From: Hymenobacter negativus
GTDB lineage: Bacteria; Bacteroidota; Bacteroidia; Cytophagales; Hymenobacteraceae
Direction: 5' to 3'
Length of the DNA stretch: 64,000 nt
NCBI RefSeq assembly: GCF_016056375.1
Contig: NZ_JAEDAE010000008.1
Location: forward strand, 1-64,000
Shown piece by piece: positions 44,728-52,959 of the stretch (position 1 is its first letter; the number at the start of each line of letters is the position of its first letter). The notes under the pieces are model-generated. The model made no database searches, had not been told where the DNA came from, and was given only the letters and a program-made list of their open reading frames with translations. Made by a program: the position numbers and the translations under genes.

Positions 44728-46014
44728 TTAGAAGCCGCCGCGGAACTTATACGTCTGGGCTACTTTGTCGATGCTCACCACGTAGGCGGCGATGCGCATC
44801 GGAATTTTATATTTCTGGCTGGTCTGGTACACCTTCTCGAAGGCGTCGTTCATGATGCGGTCGGCGCGCTCGGTCACCATTTCCTCGGTCCACTTGAAGC
44901 CCTGGCGGTTCTGTACCCACTCGAAGTACGACACGGTCACGCCGCCCGAGTTGGCCAGAATATCCGGCACCACGAGGATGCCCTTCTCGTTGATAATCGG
45001 GTCGGCCGAGGCCGACGTGGGACCGTTGGCACCCTCCACGATGAGCTTGGCCTTAATGTCGCGGGCGTTGTGCTCGGTGATGACGTCTTCCACGGCGGCG
45101 GGCACCAGCACGTCCACGTCGGAGGTCAGCAGGTCGTCGGCGTCCATAGTGGTGGCGCCGGTGAAGCCTTCGAGGCGGCCGTTGTGGGCATTTTTGTAGG
45201 CAATGGCTTCGTCGATGTTGATGCCATCGGCGTTCCAGTAAGCGCCCGAAATGTCGCTCACGGCTTTAATTTTCAAGCCTTTATCGAAGAGCAGCTTGGC
45301 GGCCCAGGAGCCTACGTTGCCGAAGCCCTGCACGGCGGCCGATACGTCGGTCGGCTTCAGGTTCAGCTTTTTCAGCGCGGCCAGGGTCGACACCATTACG
45401 CCGCGGCCGGTGGCCTCGGTGCGGCCCAGCGAGCCGCCCATTACCAGGGGCTTGCCGGTGACCACGGCGGGCGAAGTGGCGCCTACCGTCTTCGAGAATT
45501 CGTCCATCAGCCAGGCCATTTCGCGGGGGCCGGTGCCCATGTCGGGGGCCGGAATGTCACGGTCGGGGCCAAACACGTCTTTCAGGGCCAGCGTGTAGGC
45601 GCGGGTGAGGCGCTCGAGCTCGCCGGGGCTCATGGTGGTGGGGTCGCAGATGATGCCGCCCTTGGCACCGCCGTAGGGGATATCAACCACGGCGCACTTC
45701 CAGGTCATCCAGGCTGCGAGGGCTTTCACCTCGTCGATGTGCACGTGCTTGTCGTAGCGGATGCCGCCTTTGCTCGGGCCGAGGATGGTGTTGTGAATCA
45801 CGCGGTAGCCTTCGAATACGCGCAGCTTGCCGTCGTCCATCGTCACGGGCAGGTTCACGATGACCTGCTTATCGGGGGCTTTGAGCACGTTGTAGGTTTC
45901 GTCGTCGAGGCCGAGGATTTCGGCCGCGATGTTGAAACGCGACATCATGGATTCGAGCGGGTTTTCGCGGTCCATTATCGGAGCCGGCTCCTTGTACACA
46001 GTGTGAGCTGCCAT
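44728..46014 (-). CDS. gdhA: Glutamate dehydrogenase (Glu/Leu/Phe/Val family)
   Basis: It links glutamate and 2-oxoglutarate plus ammonia. The 428-residue product shows GPSKGGIRYDKHVHIDEVKALA, MTWKCAVVDIPYGGAKGGI with the catalytic Lys, APDMGTGPREMAWLMDEF, and the nucleotide-binding fold VQGFGNVGSWAAKLL. It ends SIDKVAQTYKFRGGF. The closest class is the hexameric NAD- or dual-cofactor type; cofactor choice cannot be settled by eye. The ATG at 46014 starts MAAHTVYKEPAP; the open frame beyond it overlaps the promoter. Confidence 0.95.
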   Translation of the reverse strand: MAAHTVYKEPAPIMDRENPLESMMSRFNIAAEILGLDDETYNVLKAPDKQVIVNLPVTMDDGKLRVFEGYRVIHNTILGPSKGGIRYDKHVHIDEVKALAAWMTWKCAVVDIPYGGAKGGIICDPTTMSPGELERLTRAYTLALKDVFGPDRDIPAPDMGTGPREMAWLMDEFSKTVGATSPAVVTGKPLVMGGSLGRTEATGRGVMVSTLAALKKLNLKPTDVSAAVQGFGNVGSWAAKLLFDKGLKIKAVSDISGAYWNADGINIDEAIAYKNAHNGRLEGFTGATTMDADDLLTSDVDVLVPAAVEDVITEHNARDIKAKLIVEGANGPTSASADPIINEKGILVVPDILANSGGVTVSYFEWVQNRQGFKWTEEMVTERADRIMNDAFEKVYQTSQKYKIPMRIAAYVVSIDKVAQTYKFRGGF

Positions 46015-46071
46015 TCGGGAAGGGGGTTTAGGAGTGTGGTTGGGTGGGAATATGAGTACGGTTTCGCGCCG

Positions 46072-46079
46072 CAAAGGTA
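46072..46079 (-). promoter_or_regulatory. -7 promoter element for gdhA
   Basis: TACCTTTG on the minus strand, exact consensus, 57 nt before the ATG. Confidence 0.6.
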
Positions 46080-46136
46080 TTGCTTTTGGCAAGATGACGC
46101 AGGCAAAGCTTCCCAAACGTTTGGGAAAACATTAAC

Positions 46137-46336
46137 CGCCTGTCATTGCGAGTGGAGCGCAGCGCAACGCGGCAATCTGTCCTGTCATAACCAGAAACGC
46201 TCTTTTAACAGAAAGCCCCGATACTTTGCAGTGTCGGGGCTTTCTGTTAAAAGAGCGTTTGTCACATCTCAGGGTTGGTCGCATTCAGAGGACGGATTGC
46301 CGCGTTGCGCTGCGCTCCACTCGCAATGACAGGCGG
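46137..46336. repeat. Nested inverted repeat, TGTCATTGCGAG family
   Basis: Outer arms of about 47 nt (46137-46183 and 46289-46336) are near-perfect complements containing TGTCATTGCGAGTGGAGCGC and ACGCGGCAATC. Inside lies a second, separate 28-bp hairpin (46194-46260). The outer right arm ends on the base before the cdsA stop codon. Confidence 0.88.
46194..46260. terminator. Long hairpin, probable terminator after cdsA
   Basis: About 28 bp of stem beginning AAACGCTCTTTTAACAGAAA and including AGCCCCGA / TCGGGGCT, loop about 10 nt. It lies inside the outer repeat arms. It is too long for a minimal terminator, but its position past cdsA fits that role. Confidence 0.55.
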
Positions 46337-47407
46337 CTACCCCGCCAGCAGCTGCAGCAGCGCCAGCACCGGCAGCACCAGCAGAAACGCGTCAAACCTA
46401 TCGAGCAGGCCGCCGTGGCCGGGCATAATGCTGCCCGAGTCCTTCACCCCCACGCTGCGCTTGAGCATGGACTCGGCCAAATCGCCAAGAGGCGCGAACA
46501 CGGCCACCACGCCGGCCGCCACGAGACGGTGCATGAGGGGCATGTCGGGCAGCATGTAGCCGATGGCCCAGCCCACCAGCAGGGTCATGGCGAAGCCGCC
46601 GGCCCAGCCTTCCCAGGTTTTGCCGGGCGAGATTTGGGGAGCCAGCTTGTGCTTGCCAATGGCCCGGCCCACGGCGTACGCGCCGATATCGGAAGCCCAG
46701 ATGAGGAAGAGCAGGGCGAAGACGCGGCGGTAGTCGTAGCCCCCTGGTTTGAAGGCAAGGACAATAAGTGCCGTCATTGGCACACTGATATAGAGCAACC
46801 CGGTAATGGCGGCGCCCATGTTTGCGAAAGGTTGACTGTACTTGGGCCAAAGAAACATTTCGCGAATCAGCAGAATCACCGTTGTTGCGGTGAGCAGCGC
46901 GCCTGGAATGGCGAACAATGTCAGCCAGGTTTGCGACTGCCAAAAGGATGCCGTGATGTGTTCCGCGAGTTTATTTCCTTCGGGTGAACCGTCCGTTTTG
47001 GCCAGCGAAATGATGCTGTCGCCCATCAGGTAGTAAGTACCGAATAAAACGCTCCCAAACAGCGCTAAACTCACCCCCACCCCAATCCACGTAGCCGGCG
47101 CGTAGCCGCCCGCCCGCATCATGCGGTAGAACTCCCAGAGCATGATGGCCTGCACGGCGGCGAAGAACAGCCCGAACGTGAAGGGGCTGAACCAGACGCT
47201 GCCCAGCAGCAGCACGGCTCCGATGACGCCCCAGATGACGCGCAGGCGCAGGTTGCTGGGGCCGGCGGGCGCAGCGGTAGTTTCGGGAGTGGCGGCAGGA
47301 ATGGTCTGAGGCGTAGAGTCGGGCAAAGTAGGAAGGGATGTAGAGACGCATAATTGCGTCTCGTCGTTGGGATTGGTATTTATAAAGGTGCCGTTACGGA
47401 CGTTCAA
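46337..47407 (-). CDS. cdsA: Phosphatidate cytidylyltransferase
   Basis: It makes CDP-diacylglycerol, the precursor of all phospholipids. The 356-residue membrane protein has about eight hydrophobic segments and the family signature near the C-terminus (ISPGKTWEGWAGGF, FAPLGDLAESMLKRSVGVKD, MPGHGGLLDRFDAFLLVLPV). No ATG precedes the first membrane helix. The only usable codon is TTG at 47407, giving an N-terminal tail of about 50 residues rich in Thr, Pro and Ala. Part of that tail (NPNDETQLCVST) is encoded by one arm of the repeat at 47340-47469. The start is therefore uncertain. A CPBP protease gene lies directly upstream. Confidence 0.9.
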   Translation of the reverse strand: MNVRNGTFINTNPNDETQLCVSTSLPTLPDSTPQTIPAATPETTAAPAGPSNLRLRVIWGVIGAVLLLGSVWFSPFTFGLFFAAVQAIMLWEFYRMMRAGGYAPATWIGVGVSLALFGSVLFGTYYLMGDSIISLAKTDGSPEGNKLAEHITASFWQSQTWLTLFAIPGALLTATTVILLIREMFLWPKYSQPFANMGAAITGLLYISVPMTALIVLAFKPGGYDYRRVFALLFLIWASDIGAYAVGRAIGKHKLAPQISPGKTWEGWAGGFAMTLLVGWAIGYMLPDMPLMHRLVAAGVVAVFAPLGDLAESMLKRSVGVKDSGSIMPGHGGLLDRFDAFLLVLPVLALLQLLAG

Positions 47408-47469
47408 CGCAAGCCGTTCAACCTAAAGGTCAGCGGAGCTAACGCCGAGACGCAGTTATGCGTCTTTAC
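47340..47469. repeat. Inverted repeat, GTAGAGACGCA family, with both arms inside genes
   Basis: Left arm 47340-47367 (GTAGAGACGCATAATTGCGT...) lies in the cdsA N-terminal codons. Right arm 47445-47469 supplies the last codons and TAA of the CPBP protease gene. Each arm is itself a small hairpin (GAGACGCA / TGCGTCTC). The family recurs at 59675-59768. Confidence 0.8.
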
Positions 47470-48436
47470 CGCGCACGGCTACGCCCTCGCTGCTGAGGGT
47501 GAGCATGGCGGTGGGCGCGGCCGGGGCCGTGAAGTGCCGGTGCAGCACGTAGAGCAGGCCGGCTGAGAGCAGCGCCGAAGGAATTACCAGCGCCCAGGGC
47601 AGGGCATCGGTCGAGTCGGGGTCGAAGCCCCAGCCGAACTGGCCGCGCTGGGCCAGGTAGAGGATGAACAGCTGGAAGGCATTTTGGGTGAAGTGCGCGG
47701 CCATGCTCACCAGGATATTGCCGCTCCAGAGGTACAGGTACCCCAGCACCAGCCCCAGCACGAAGCGCGGCACGAACCCGAAAAACTGAAAGTGAATGGC
47801 CGAAAAAATGGCCGCGCCCAGCCACACGCCCACGTGCGGCGAAAACCAGCGCACCAGGTTGCGCTGAATCACGCCCCGAAACACCAGTTCCTCGGCCACG
47901 GCCGGCACCAGCCCAATCACCAGCACGCCCACCCAAAACCGCTCGAACGAATTAAATTTCGTGAGAAACTTGGTGAGCACGGCGGCCTTATCCTCACTGG
48001 CTCGCGCCCACACCTCAAACCCGTGCATACTGGCCGGGAAATGCGCCCCCGCGTTCCAGGCAATGATGGTGGACATGAACGGCAGTGTCACAATAATCAG
48101 CACCGCCACCACCAGCAGCCACCACGCCGCCCCCAGCCGACGCGGGCTGAAATACTCGGCCCAGCCGTAGCCCAACGCCGAGGCCAGCGCCACCGCCCCA
48201 CCCGCCAACGCACAGAACAGGAGCACGCCCTGCATCATCATCAGCAGGCTCCAGCCCTGTGGGTAGGCGGTGGGGTTCAGCACGGCCCGCTGCATTTCGG
48301 GTATCGACAGGCCAAAGCCCCACTGCGCCCAGGCGAAGATGATGGCATAGCCCACGCAGGCCCCCGCCACCATAAAGGCCAGCAGCAGCAGGATTTGCAG
48401 GCCGGGGTGTAGCGTGCGGGGTAGGAAACCTTTCAT
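47456..48436 (-). CDS. CPBP-family intramembrane glutamic endopeptidase
   Basis: A 326-residue membrane protein with about eight hydrophobic segments. The CPBP/Abi signature is present: VAEELVFRGVIQRN, with the catalytic Glu pair and Arg, then the His motifs AAIFSAIHFQFFGFVPRFVLG and AAHFTQNAFQL. Such proteases process lipidated or membrane proteins; substrates are unknown. The ATG at 48436 gives MKGFLPRTL; an upstream start four codons earlier is possible. The last residues (VRGKDA) and the stop lie in the repeat at 47340-47469. Its position just before cdsA suggests co-transcription. Confidence 0.9.
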   Translation of the reverse strand: MKGFLPRTLHPGLQILLLLAFMVAGACVGYAIIFAWAQWGFGLSIPEMQRAVLNPTAYPQGWSLLMMMQGVLLFCALAGGAVALASALGYGWAEYFSPRRLGAAWWLLVVAVLIIVTLPFMSTIIAWNAGAHFPASMHGFEVWARASEDKAAVLTKFLTKFNSFERFWVGVLVIGLVPAVAEELVFRGVIQRNLVRWFSPHVGVWLGAAIFSAIHFQFFGFVPRFVLGLVLGYLYLWSGNILVSMAAHFTQNAFQLFILYLAQRGQFGWGFDPDSTDALPWALVIPSALLSAGLLYVLHRHFTAPAAPTAMLTLSSEGVAVRGKDA

Positions 48437-48482
48437 AGCGGAGTGCAAGTTGGGAAGGGCGTAAATTTGCGTAAATCTAACG

Positions 48483-48561
48483 TGTCATTCCGACCGAAGG
48501 GAGGAATCTGGGAAATCTGCCAGTGGCCAAGCTCAGATTCCTCCCTTCGGTCGGAATGACA
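48483..48561. repeat. Perfect 28-bp inverted repeat, TGTCATTCCGAC family
   Basis: Arms 48483-48510 and 48534-48561 (TGTCATTCCGACCGAAGGGA then GGAATCTG) with a 23-nt loop. The right arm ends in GGAATGACA, whose ATG at 48556 is a candidate start codon of the next gene. Confidence 0.9.
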
Positions 48562-49569
48562 ACTATCGCATCTCTCGTGGTCAACATAGGTCCCAACATT
48601 CAGCTTCCCGATTTTCCGCTCCTGCTCGCGCCCATGGAGGACGTGAGCGACCCGCCCTTCCGCGCCGTGTGCAAGGCCCATGGGGCCGATTTGATGTACA
48701 CCGAGTTCATCTCATCAGAAGGCCTGATTCGGGCGGCGGCCAAAAGCCGCAAGAAGCTGGACATCTTCGATTATGAGCGGCCCATCGGCATCCAGCTTTT
48801 TGGCTCCGATGTGGAGACGATGGGCGAGTGCGCCGCCATCAGCACCGAAGCCGGGCCCGATTTGATTGACATCAATTACGGCTGCCCGGTGAAGCAGGTG
48901 GCCTGTCGGGGCGCGGGCGCGGCCCTGCTCCAGGACATCCCCAAGATGGTGGCCATGACGGCTTCGGTGGTGAAGCACACCCACCTGCCCGTGACCGTGA
49001 AAACCCGCCTGGGCTGGGACGAAGGCACCAAAAACGTGGAAGAAGTGGCCGAGCGCCTGCAGGACGTGGGCATCGCGGCCCTCACCGTGCACGGCCGCAC
49101 CCGCGCCCAACTCTACAAGGGCGAGGCCGACTGGCGCCTCATCGCCAAAATCAAGGACAACCCGCGCATTCACATTCCCATTTTCGGCAACGGCGACATC
49201 GACTCGCCCGAAAAAGCCCTCGAATACAAGAACCGCTACGGCGTGGACGGCGTGATGATTGGCCGGGCCAGCATTGGCTACCCCTGGATTTTCCGCGAGG
49301 TGAAGCACTTTGTGAAGACCGGCGAATTGCTGGCCCCGCCCACCCTAGAAGAGCGCGTGGCCGCCTGCCAGATGCACTTCGACCGTAGCATTGAATGGAA
49401 AGGGCCGAAGGTGGGCATCTTTGAGATGCGCCGCCACTACGCCCACTATTTCCGCGGCCTGGAAGGGGCCAAGCAGTGGCGCACCAGCCTGGTGAATGCC
49501 GAAACCTCGGCCGACGTGCTGGAGATTTTGCAGGAAATTGCCAGCAGCAACGCCGTGCTGGTGGGGTAG
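48556..49569 (+). CDS. dusB: tRNA-dihydrouridine synthase
   Basis: A flavoprotein that reduces specific uridines in tRNA. The 337-residue product shows LPDFPLLLAPMEDVSDPPFR, GIQLFGSDVETM, DINYGCPVKQVACRGAGAAL with the catalytic Cys, VTVKTRLGWDEGT, LTVHGRTRAQLYKGEADW, IFGNGDIDSPEKALEY and GVDGVMIGRASIGYPWIF. It is a DusB-type enzyme by its overall pattern. ATG 48556 lies in the end of an inverted repeat. GTG 48577, which gives VVNIGPNIQLPDF, would match the usual family N-terminus better. Confidence 0.9.
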   Translation: MTTIASLVVNIGPNIQLPDFPLLLAPMEDVSDPPFRAVCKAHGADLMYTEFISSEGLIRAAAKSRKKLDIFDYERPIGIQLFGSDVETMGECAAISTEAGPDLIDINYGCPVKQVACRGAGAALLQDIPKMVAMTASVVKHTHLPVTVKTRLGWDEGTKNVEEVAERLQDVGIAALTVHGRTRAQLYKGEADWRLIAKIKDNPRIHIPIFGNGDIDSPEKALEYKNRYGVDGVMIGRASIGYPWIFREVKHFVKTGELLAPPTLEERVAACQMHFDRSIEWKGPKVGIFEMRRHYAHYFRGLEGAKQWRTSLVNAETSADVLEILQEIASSNAVLVG

Positions 49570-49580
49570 CACATCTGTCA

Positions 49581-49703
49581 ACGCCTGTCGTCCTGAGCGC
49601 AGCAAAGGACCTTACCACGCCTGACCGAGTTTGCAGCAATCAGCTCTACTGCAAGCCGTTCTTTAGTGATAAGGTCCTTCGCTGCGCTCAGGACGACAGG
49701 CGT
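49581..49703. repeat. Inverted repeat, GTCNTCCTGAGC family
   Basis: Left arm 49581-49618 (ACGCCTGTCGTCCTGAGCGC ...), right arm 49666-49703, near-perfect complements with two or three mismatches; loop about 47 nt. Same family as 2749. Confidence 0.85.
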
Positions 49704-49757
49704 GTTGCATGATAACCTGTTTACTGCCGTTCCTTTGCCTGCCCCGTATTCCCGTTC

Positions 49758-50960
49758 ATGCTTCCGATTTACAGTCAAAAAACCCGCATCAAAATTCTGG
49801 TGGCCGTGCTGGCGCTGCTCATTGGAGCGGCCACGGTCATCTACACCAACCTGCTGGTGCAGCGCGTGTCGGAACGGGAGCAGCAGCAGATTCAGCTGTA
49901 CGCCAAGGCACTACAATTCATCATCAACTCAGAAACGGACACCAATACGTTTGTTTTCAACGAGATTATCAGCGGCAATACCACGATTCCGGTTCTGCTC
50001 ACCGACGGTACCAACGTGGTAAGCGCCAAAAACGTGGCCATGCCGAAGGGCATTTCCCCCGCCGACTCAGTGGCGCGGCTCGGGGCTGAGCTAGCGCTGA
50101 TGAAGAAGCAACATCCACCTATTTTGGTGAAATTCGGCGGCGAGCAGGTAAACTACATCTACTACCGCGACTCGCAGTTGCTGCGGCAGCTGCGCACCTA
50201 TCCGCTGGTGCAGCTGGTGGTGATTGGCTGCCTGGCCGTCATTGCGTATTTCGCGTTCAGCGCGTCGCGTCGGGCCGAGCAAAACCGCGTGTGGGTGGGC
50301 CTGGCCAAAGAAACGGCCCACCAATTGGGCACGCCCCTCAGCAGCCTGGTGGGCTGGCAAAGCTACCTGCGCGAGAGCGACCGGTTCCGCAGCGAGCCCA
50401 TTGTAGACGAGCTGGGTAAGGATATTAGGCGGCTGGAAATCATCACGGAGCGCTTCTCCAACATTGGCTCGGTACCGGTGATGAAGGATGAAAACCTGTA
50501 CCAGACCACCCGCAACGCCATCGAGTACCTGCAAAGCCGAGTGTCGAAAAAGGTCGTCTTCAAGATTGAAACCGACCTGCCGATGGACACCCCCGCCCGC
50601 ATCAACGTGCCGCTGTTCGACTGGGTCATCGAAAACATCTGCAAAAACGCCGTAGATGCCATGGAAGGCCGCGGTTCCATCACGCTACACCTGCGCCGCG
50701 TGCGCACCCGCCGCACCTGGTACCGACGCGGCGCCCCGCCCCGCCAGGTCGCCATCGACATCACCGACACGGGCAAGGGCATCCCCAAAAACAAGCTCGA
50801 AACCGTGTTTATGCCCGGCTTCACCACCAAGAAGCGCGGCTGGGGCCTGGGCCTGGCGCTGGCCAAACGCATCATTGAGAATTACCACGAAGGCAAGCTC
50901 TTTGTGAAATGGAGCGAGGTGGGGCGCGGCACGACTTTTAGAGTGGTGTTGAATCAGTAG
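49758..50960 (+). CDS. Membrane sensor histidine kinase with HQLGTP-type H-box
   Basis: A 400-residue kinase. Helices at about 12-32 and 151-171 flank a periplasmic domain of about 118 residues with no recognised fold. The H-box is AKETAHQLGTPLSSLVGW (His 188), a variant form common in Bacteroidota. Next are N-box WVIENICKNAVDAMEG and G-boxes DTGKGIPKNKLETVFMPGFT and RGWGLGLALAKRI. HAMP is absent. No response regulator is adjacent, so it is an orphan. The signal is unknown. Confidence 0.92.
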   Translation: MLPIYSQKTRIKILVAVLALLIGAATVIYTNLLVQRVSEREQQQIQLYAKALQFIINSETDTNTFVFNEIISGNTTIPVLLTDGTNVVSAKNVAMPKGISPADSVARLGAELALMKKQHPPILVKFGGEQVNYIYYRDSQLLRQLRTYPLVQLVVIGCLAVIAYFAFSASRRAEQNRVWVGLAKETAHQLGTPLSSLVGWQSYLRESDRFRSEPIVDELGKDIRRLEIITERFSNIGSVPVMKDENLYQTTRNAIEYLQSRVSKKVVFKIETDLPMDTPARINVPLFDWVIENICKNAVDAMEGRGSITLHLRRVRTRRTWYRRGAPPRQVAIDITDTGKGIPKNKLETVFMPGFTTKKRGWGLGLALAKRIIENYHEGKLFVKWSEVGRGTTFRVVLNQ

Positions 50961-50978
50961 TGGCCTAACGTAGGGAAT

Positions 50979-51080
50979 CTCACCCCCGACCCCTTTCCTT
51001 AGGGAGAGGGGAGTCAAGGCGGCATAACCATATCCAATCGTCAGCCTCCCCCTCTCCCAGGTAGAGGGGGCCGGGGGTGA
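50979..51080. repeat. Inverted repeat, CTCACCCCCGRCCCC family
   Basis: Left arm 50979-51013 (CTCACCCCCGACCCC ..., AGGGAGAGGGGAG) and right arm about 51043-51080 are imperfect complements with a loop of about 30 nt, between two convergent genes. The same family lies at 62307-62482. Confidence 0.8.
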
Positions 51081-51089
51081 ATTTTACGC

Positions 51090-52151
51090 CTACCGATTCG
51101 TAATCTCCACATACGCCTTGCCCGTCACGGGCTGGCCATTGTGGGTGCCTTTCACGCGGCACATTCCCTCCCAGTAATACATGGTGAAGGCGTGGAAAAA
51201 CCGTAGGGCCAACTCCTGCTGCGGCACCAGCGGCTCCACCGTGAGGTCGTAGCCCTTGCCGGGAACCTGAACGCGCCAAGTGGCGGGGTATTTCTTTTTG
51301 GAGGTGGGGCTGGTCCAGTACGTGAGGGGCGTGAGCTGGAAATCGGGGCCGGAGAGGTGCACGCTGGGGCCGGTAGCGCCGCTGAAGGTGCCGTTATTGA
51401 GTTTCTGACCAGTGGCGGAGTTGCGCAGGGTGTTCAGCATAAATTCCTCTTGAGGCTGGTCGAGCTGGATGCTGAGCCAGTCCCAGCCCACGTTTTTGTC
51501 CACGATGCTGGTGCAGTTCCACTGCCGGTCGTACCACAGTTCGCCGGCTACCTGGCGGGTTTTGCCGGCTACCGTGAGCGTGCCGGTGGTGGCCAAGCGC
51601 GGAAAGGAATAGTAGCCGGCCAGGATGCCGTTGCCATAGTTTTCGTAGCCGGTGCCGCTGTGCAGCACTACGTCGCGCGTAGGCTTGGTGACGAGGTCGA
51701 GGGCGTAGCCGGCATTGGCCTTGCCGGTGAGGGCAGCTTGCAGGTGGTAGGCCCCCTCCTGCCCGTCAAACTTCCAGGTTTCGCCGCGCTGGTGCTCGCG
51801 CAGCCGCAGCGGCAGCGAGTCGGTGAGTAGCACGGGCAGCCGGCCCAGCTTATAGTCGAAGTGGAATTTCTGGCCCTGTGGGTCGGTGAGGGCCACGTTC
51901 ACCATCTGCCAGTCCTGGCGGCCGTCTTTCAGGTTGAAGTGGAAGAAAACGTATTCCACACCGAAATCTTCGCCGGTGGCCTGGTCGCGCAGGTGGCCGG
52001 TGAGGTACCACCATTCCAGCGAGTTTTTGGGGTGCACGGCTTCCTCGTGGGGTAGCTCGGCGCGGGTAGCAGTGGGATTGAAGCGGGTGGTGGGACGCGG
52101 GGCGGCACACGCCGCCAGCAGGCAAAGGAGGGCAACACACAAAACTTTCAT
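51090..52151 (-). CDS. CrtC/AttH-family lipocalin-like lipoprotein
   Basis: A 353-residue predicted lipoprotein (lipobox LLAAC, Cys 15). Family hallmarks: NSLEWWYLTGHLRDQATGED and GVEYVFFHFNLKDG near the start, ELWYDRQWNCTS and GWDWLSIQLDQPQEEFMLN in the middle, and the closing YWEGMCRVKG ... GKAYVEIT. This family includes carotenoid 1,2-hydratase and AttH-type proteins with two lipocalin-like barrels that bind hydrophobic ligands. No carotenoid genes are nearby, so hydratase activity is only a possibility. A TACCTTCT box lies 8 nt upstream of the ATG. Confidence 0.87.
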   Translation of the reverse strand: MKVLCVALLCLLAACAAPRPTTRFNPTATRAELPHEEAVHPKNSLEWWYLTGHLRDQATGEDFGVEYVFFHFNLKDGRQDWQMVNVALTDPQGQKFHFDYKLGRLPVLLTDSLPLRLREHQRGETWKFDGQEGAYHLQAALTGKANAGYALDLVTKPTRDVVLHSGTGYENYGNGILAGYYSFPRLATTGTLTVAGKTRQVAGELWYDRQWNCTSIVDKNVGWDWLSIQLDQPQEEFMLNTLRNSATGQKLNNGTFSGATGPSVHLSGPDFQLTPLTYWTSPTSKKKYPATWRVQVPGKGYDLTVEPLVPQQELALRFFHAFTMYYWEGMCRVKGTHNGQPVTGKAYVEITNR

Positions 52152-52159
52152 ACCCTTTT

Positions 52160-52167
52160 AGAAGGTA
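52160..52167 (-). promoter_or_regulatory. Possible -7 element for the CrtC/AttH gene
   Basis: TACCTTCT on the minus strand, two mismatches to TAnnTTTG, 8 nt before the ATG. Confidence 0.35.
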
Positions 52168-52195
52168 TTTTGGGGCAGAAAGGTTTGCTAAATAC

Positions 52196-52912
52196 TCAGC
52201 GGAACATTCCCATTGTGTGGCGCGAGGGCTTGTGCCGCTTTTGCAACCGAAGCAGGTACGGCTGGTTGCTGACCTTGTCAATCGGAGCCGTCGCATATTG
52301 GTAGTGCAAACCCAGGCGCGAAAAAACTGTCACCTGGATAGCGGTAGTAGAATCCAACGCTTCTGGCGCTACTACAAACCGAAAACTACCCTTTGCGTCC
52401 GTTGTCGCAACTACTTCTTGGAAGGCATTTTCCGAATCTAGGCTGACTTCCAAACCACCCACGGGGCTTCCATGCTGATTGACAACGGTGCCGCTAATAG
52501 TAATGAGTTCGGTGACATTGTTTACCTCTTTCCGCTGTTGCGTTGCAGAATCGGCGGCTTCTAGCACCGGCCCGGCCACCTGGCGCTGTATCGGGCCGGC
52601 TGTACTGATTGCTTGAGCATGGCCCGCAGGCACTGCCACCGCGCCGAAGCCCAATAAGGCTGCGGTAGCAGCCAACCCGCGCCGCCAGCCTGCCACCGGC
52701 CGAGTCGGCAGCAGCAACTGGCAGTTCAACTGTCCATTGCGGAAACGCCCACACGATATGGCCGGATACTACCGCAGATAAGTCAGGATTTCCGCATCGC
52801 TCATGCGGGTGAAATCGGCTACAGTCTCCTGACAACTGGCACAATAGCGGCCGGCGGCAGTAGGTGCCATTGCATCCCATTTTTCGCGGCAGGGCTTCGA
52901 AATAGAAATCAT
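52196..52912 (-). pseudogene. CxxC-TM-regulatory-like protein, broken by an in-frame TAG
   Basis: Read from ATG 52912 this gene encodes the same N-terminal module as its two upstream paralogues: PCREKW, AAGRYCASCQETVADFTRMS, DAEILTYLR. Codon 48 is TAG (52769-52771), and the frame continues with homologous sequence (YPAISCGRFRNGQL), a membrane helix (GLAATAALLGFGAVAV) and a carboxypeptidase-regulatory-like domain (ISGTVVNQHGSPVGGLEV) to the natural stop. Full length would be 238 residues. A CAG-to-TAG change is the simplest explanation. The remaining downstream frame has no ATG at its start (TTG at 52729). It may be a recent pseudogene, a readthrough gene or a sequencing error. Confidence 0.85.
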
Positions 52913-52959
52913 AGCGTCAGACGTTGAGACTTAGCTTTTGTCTGCTGGTGAAGCTGAAG

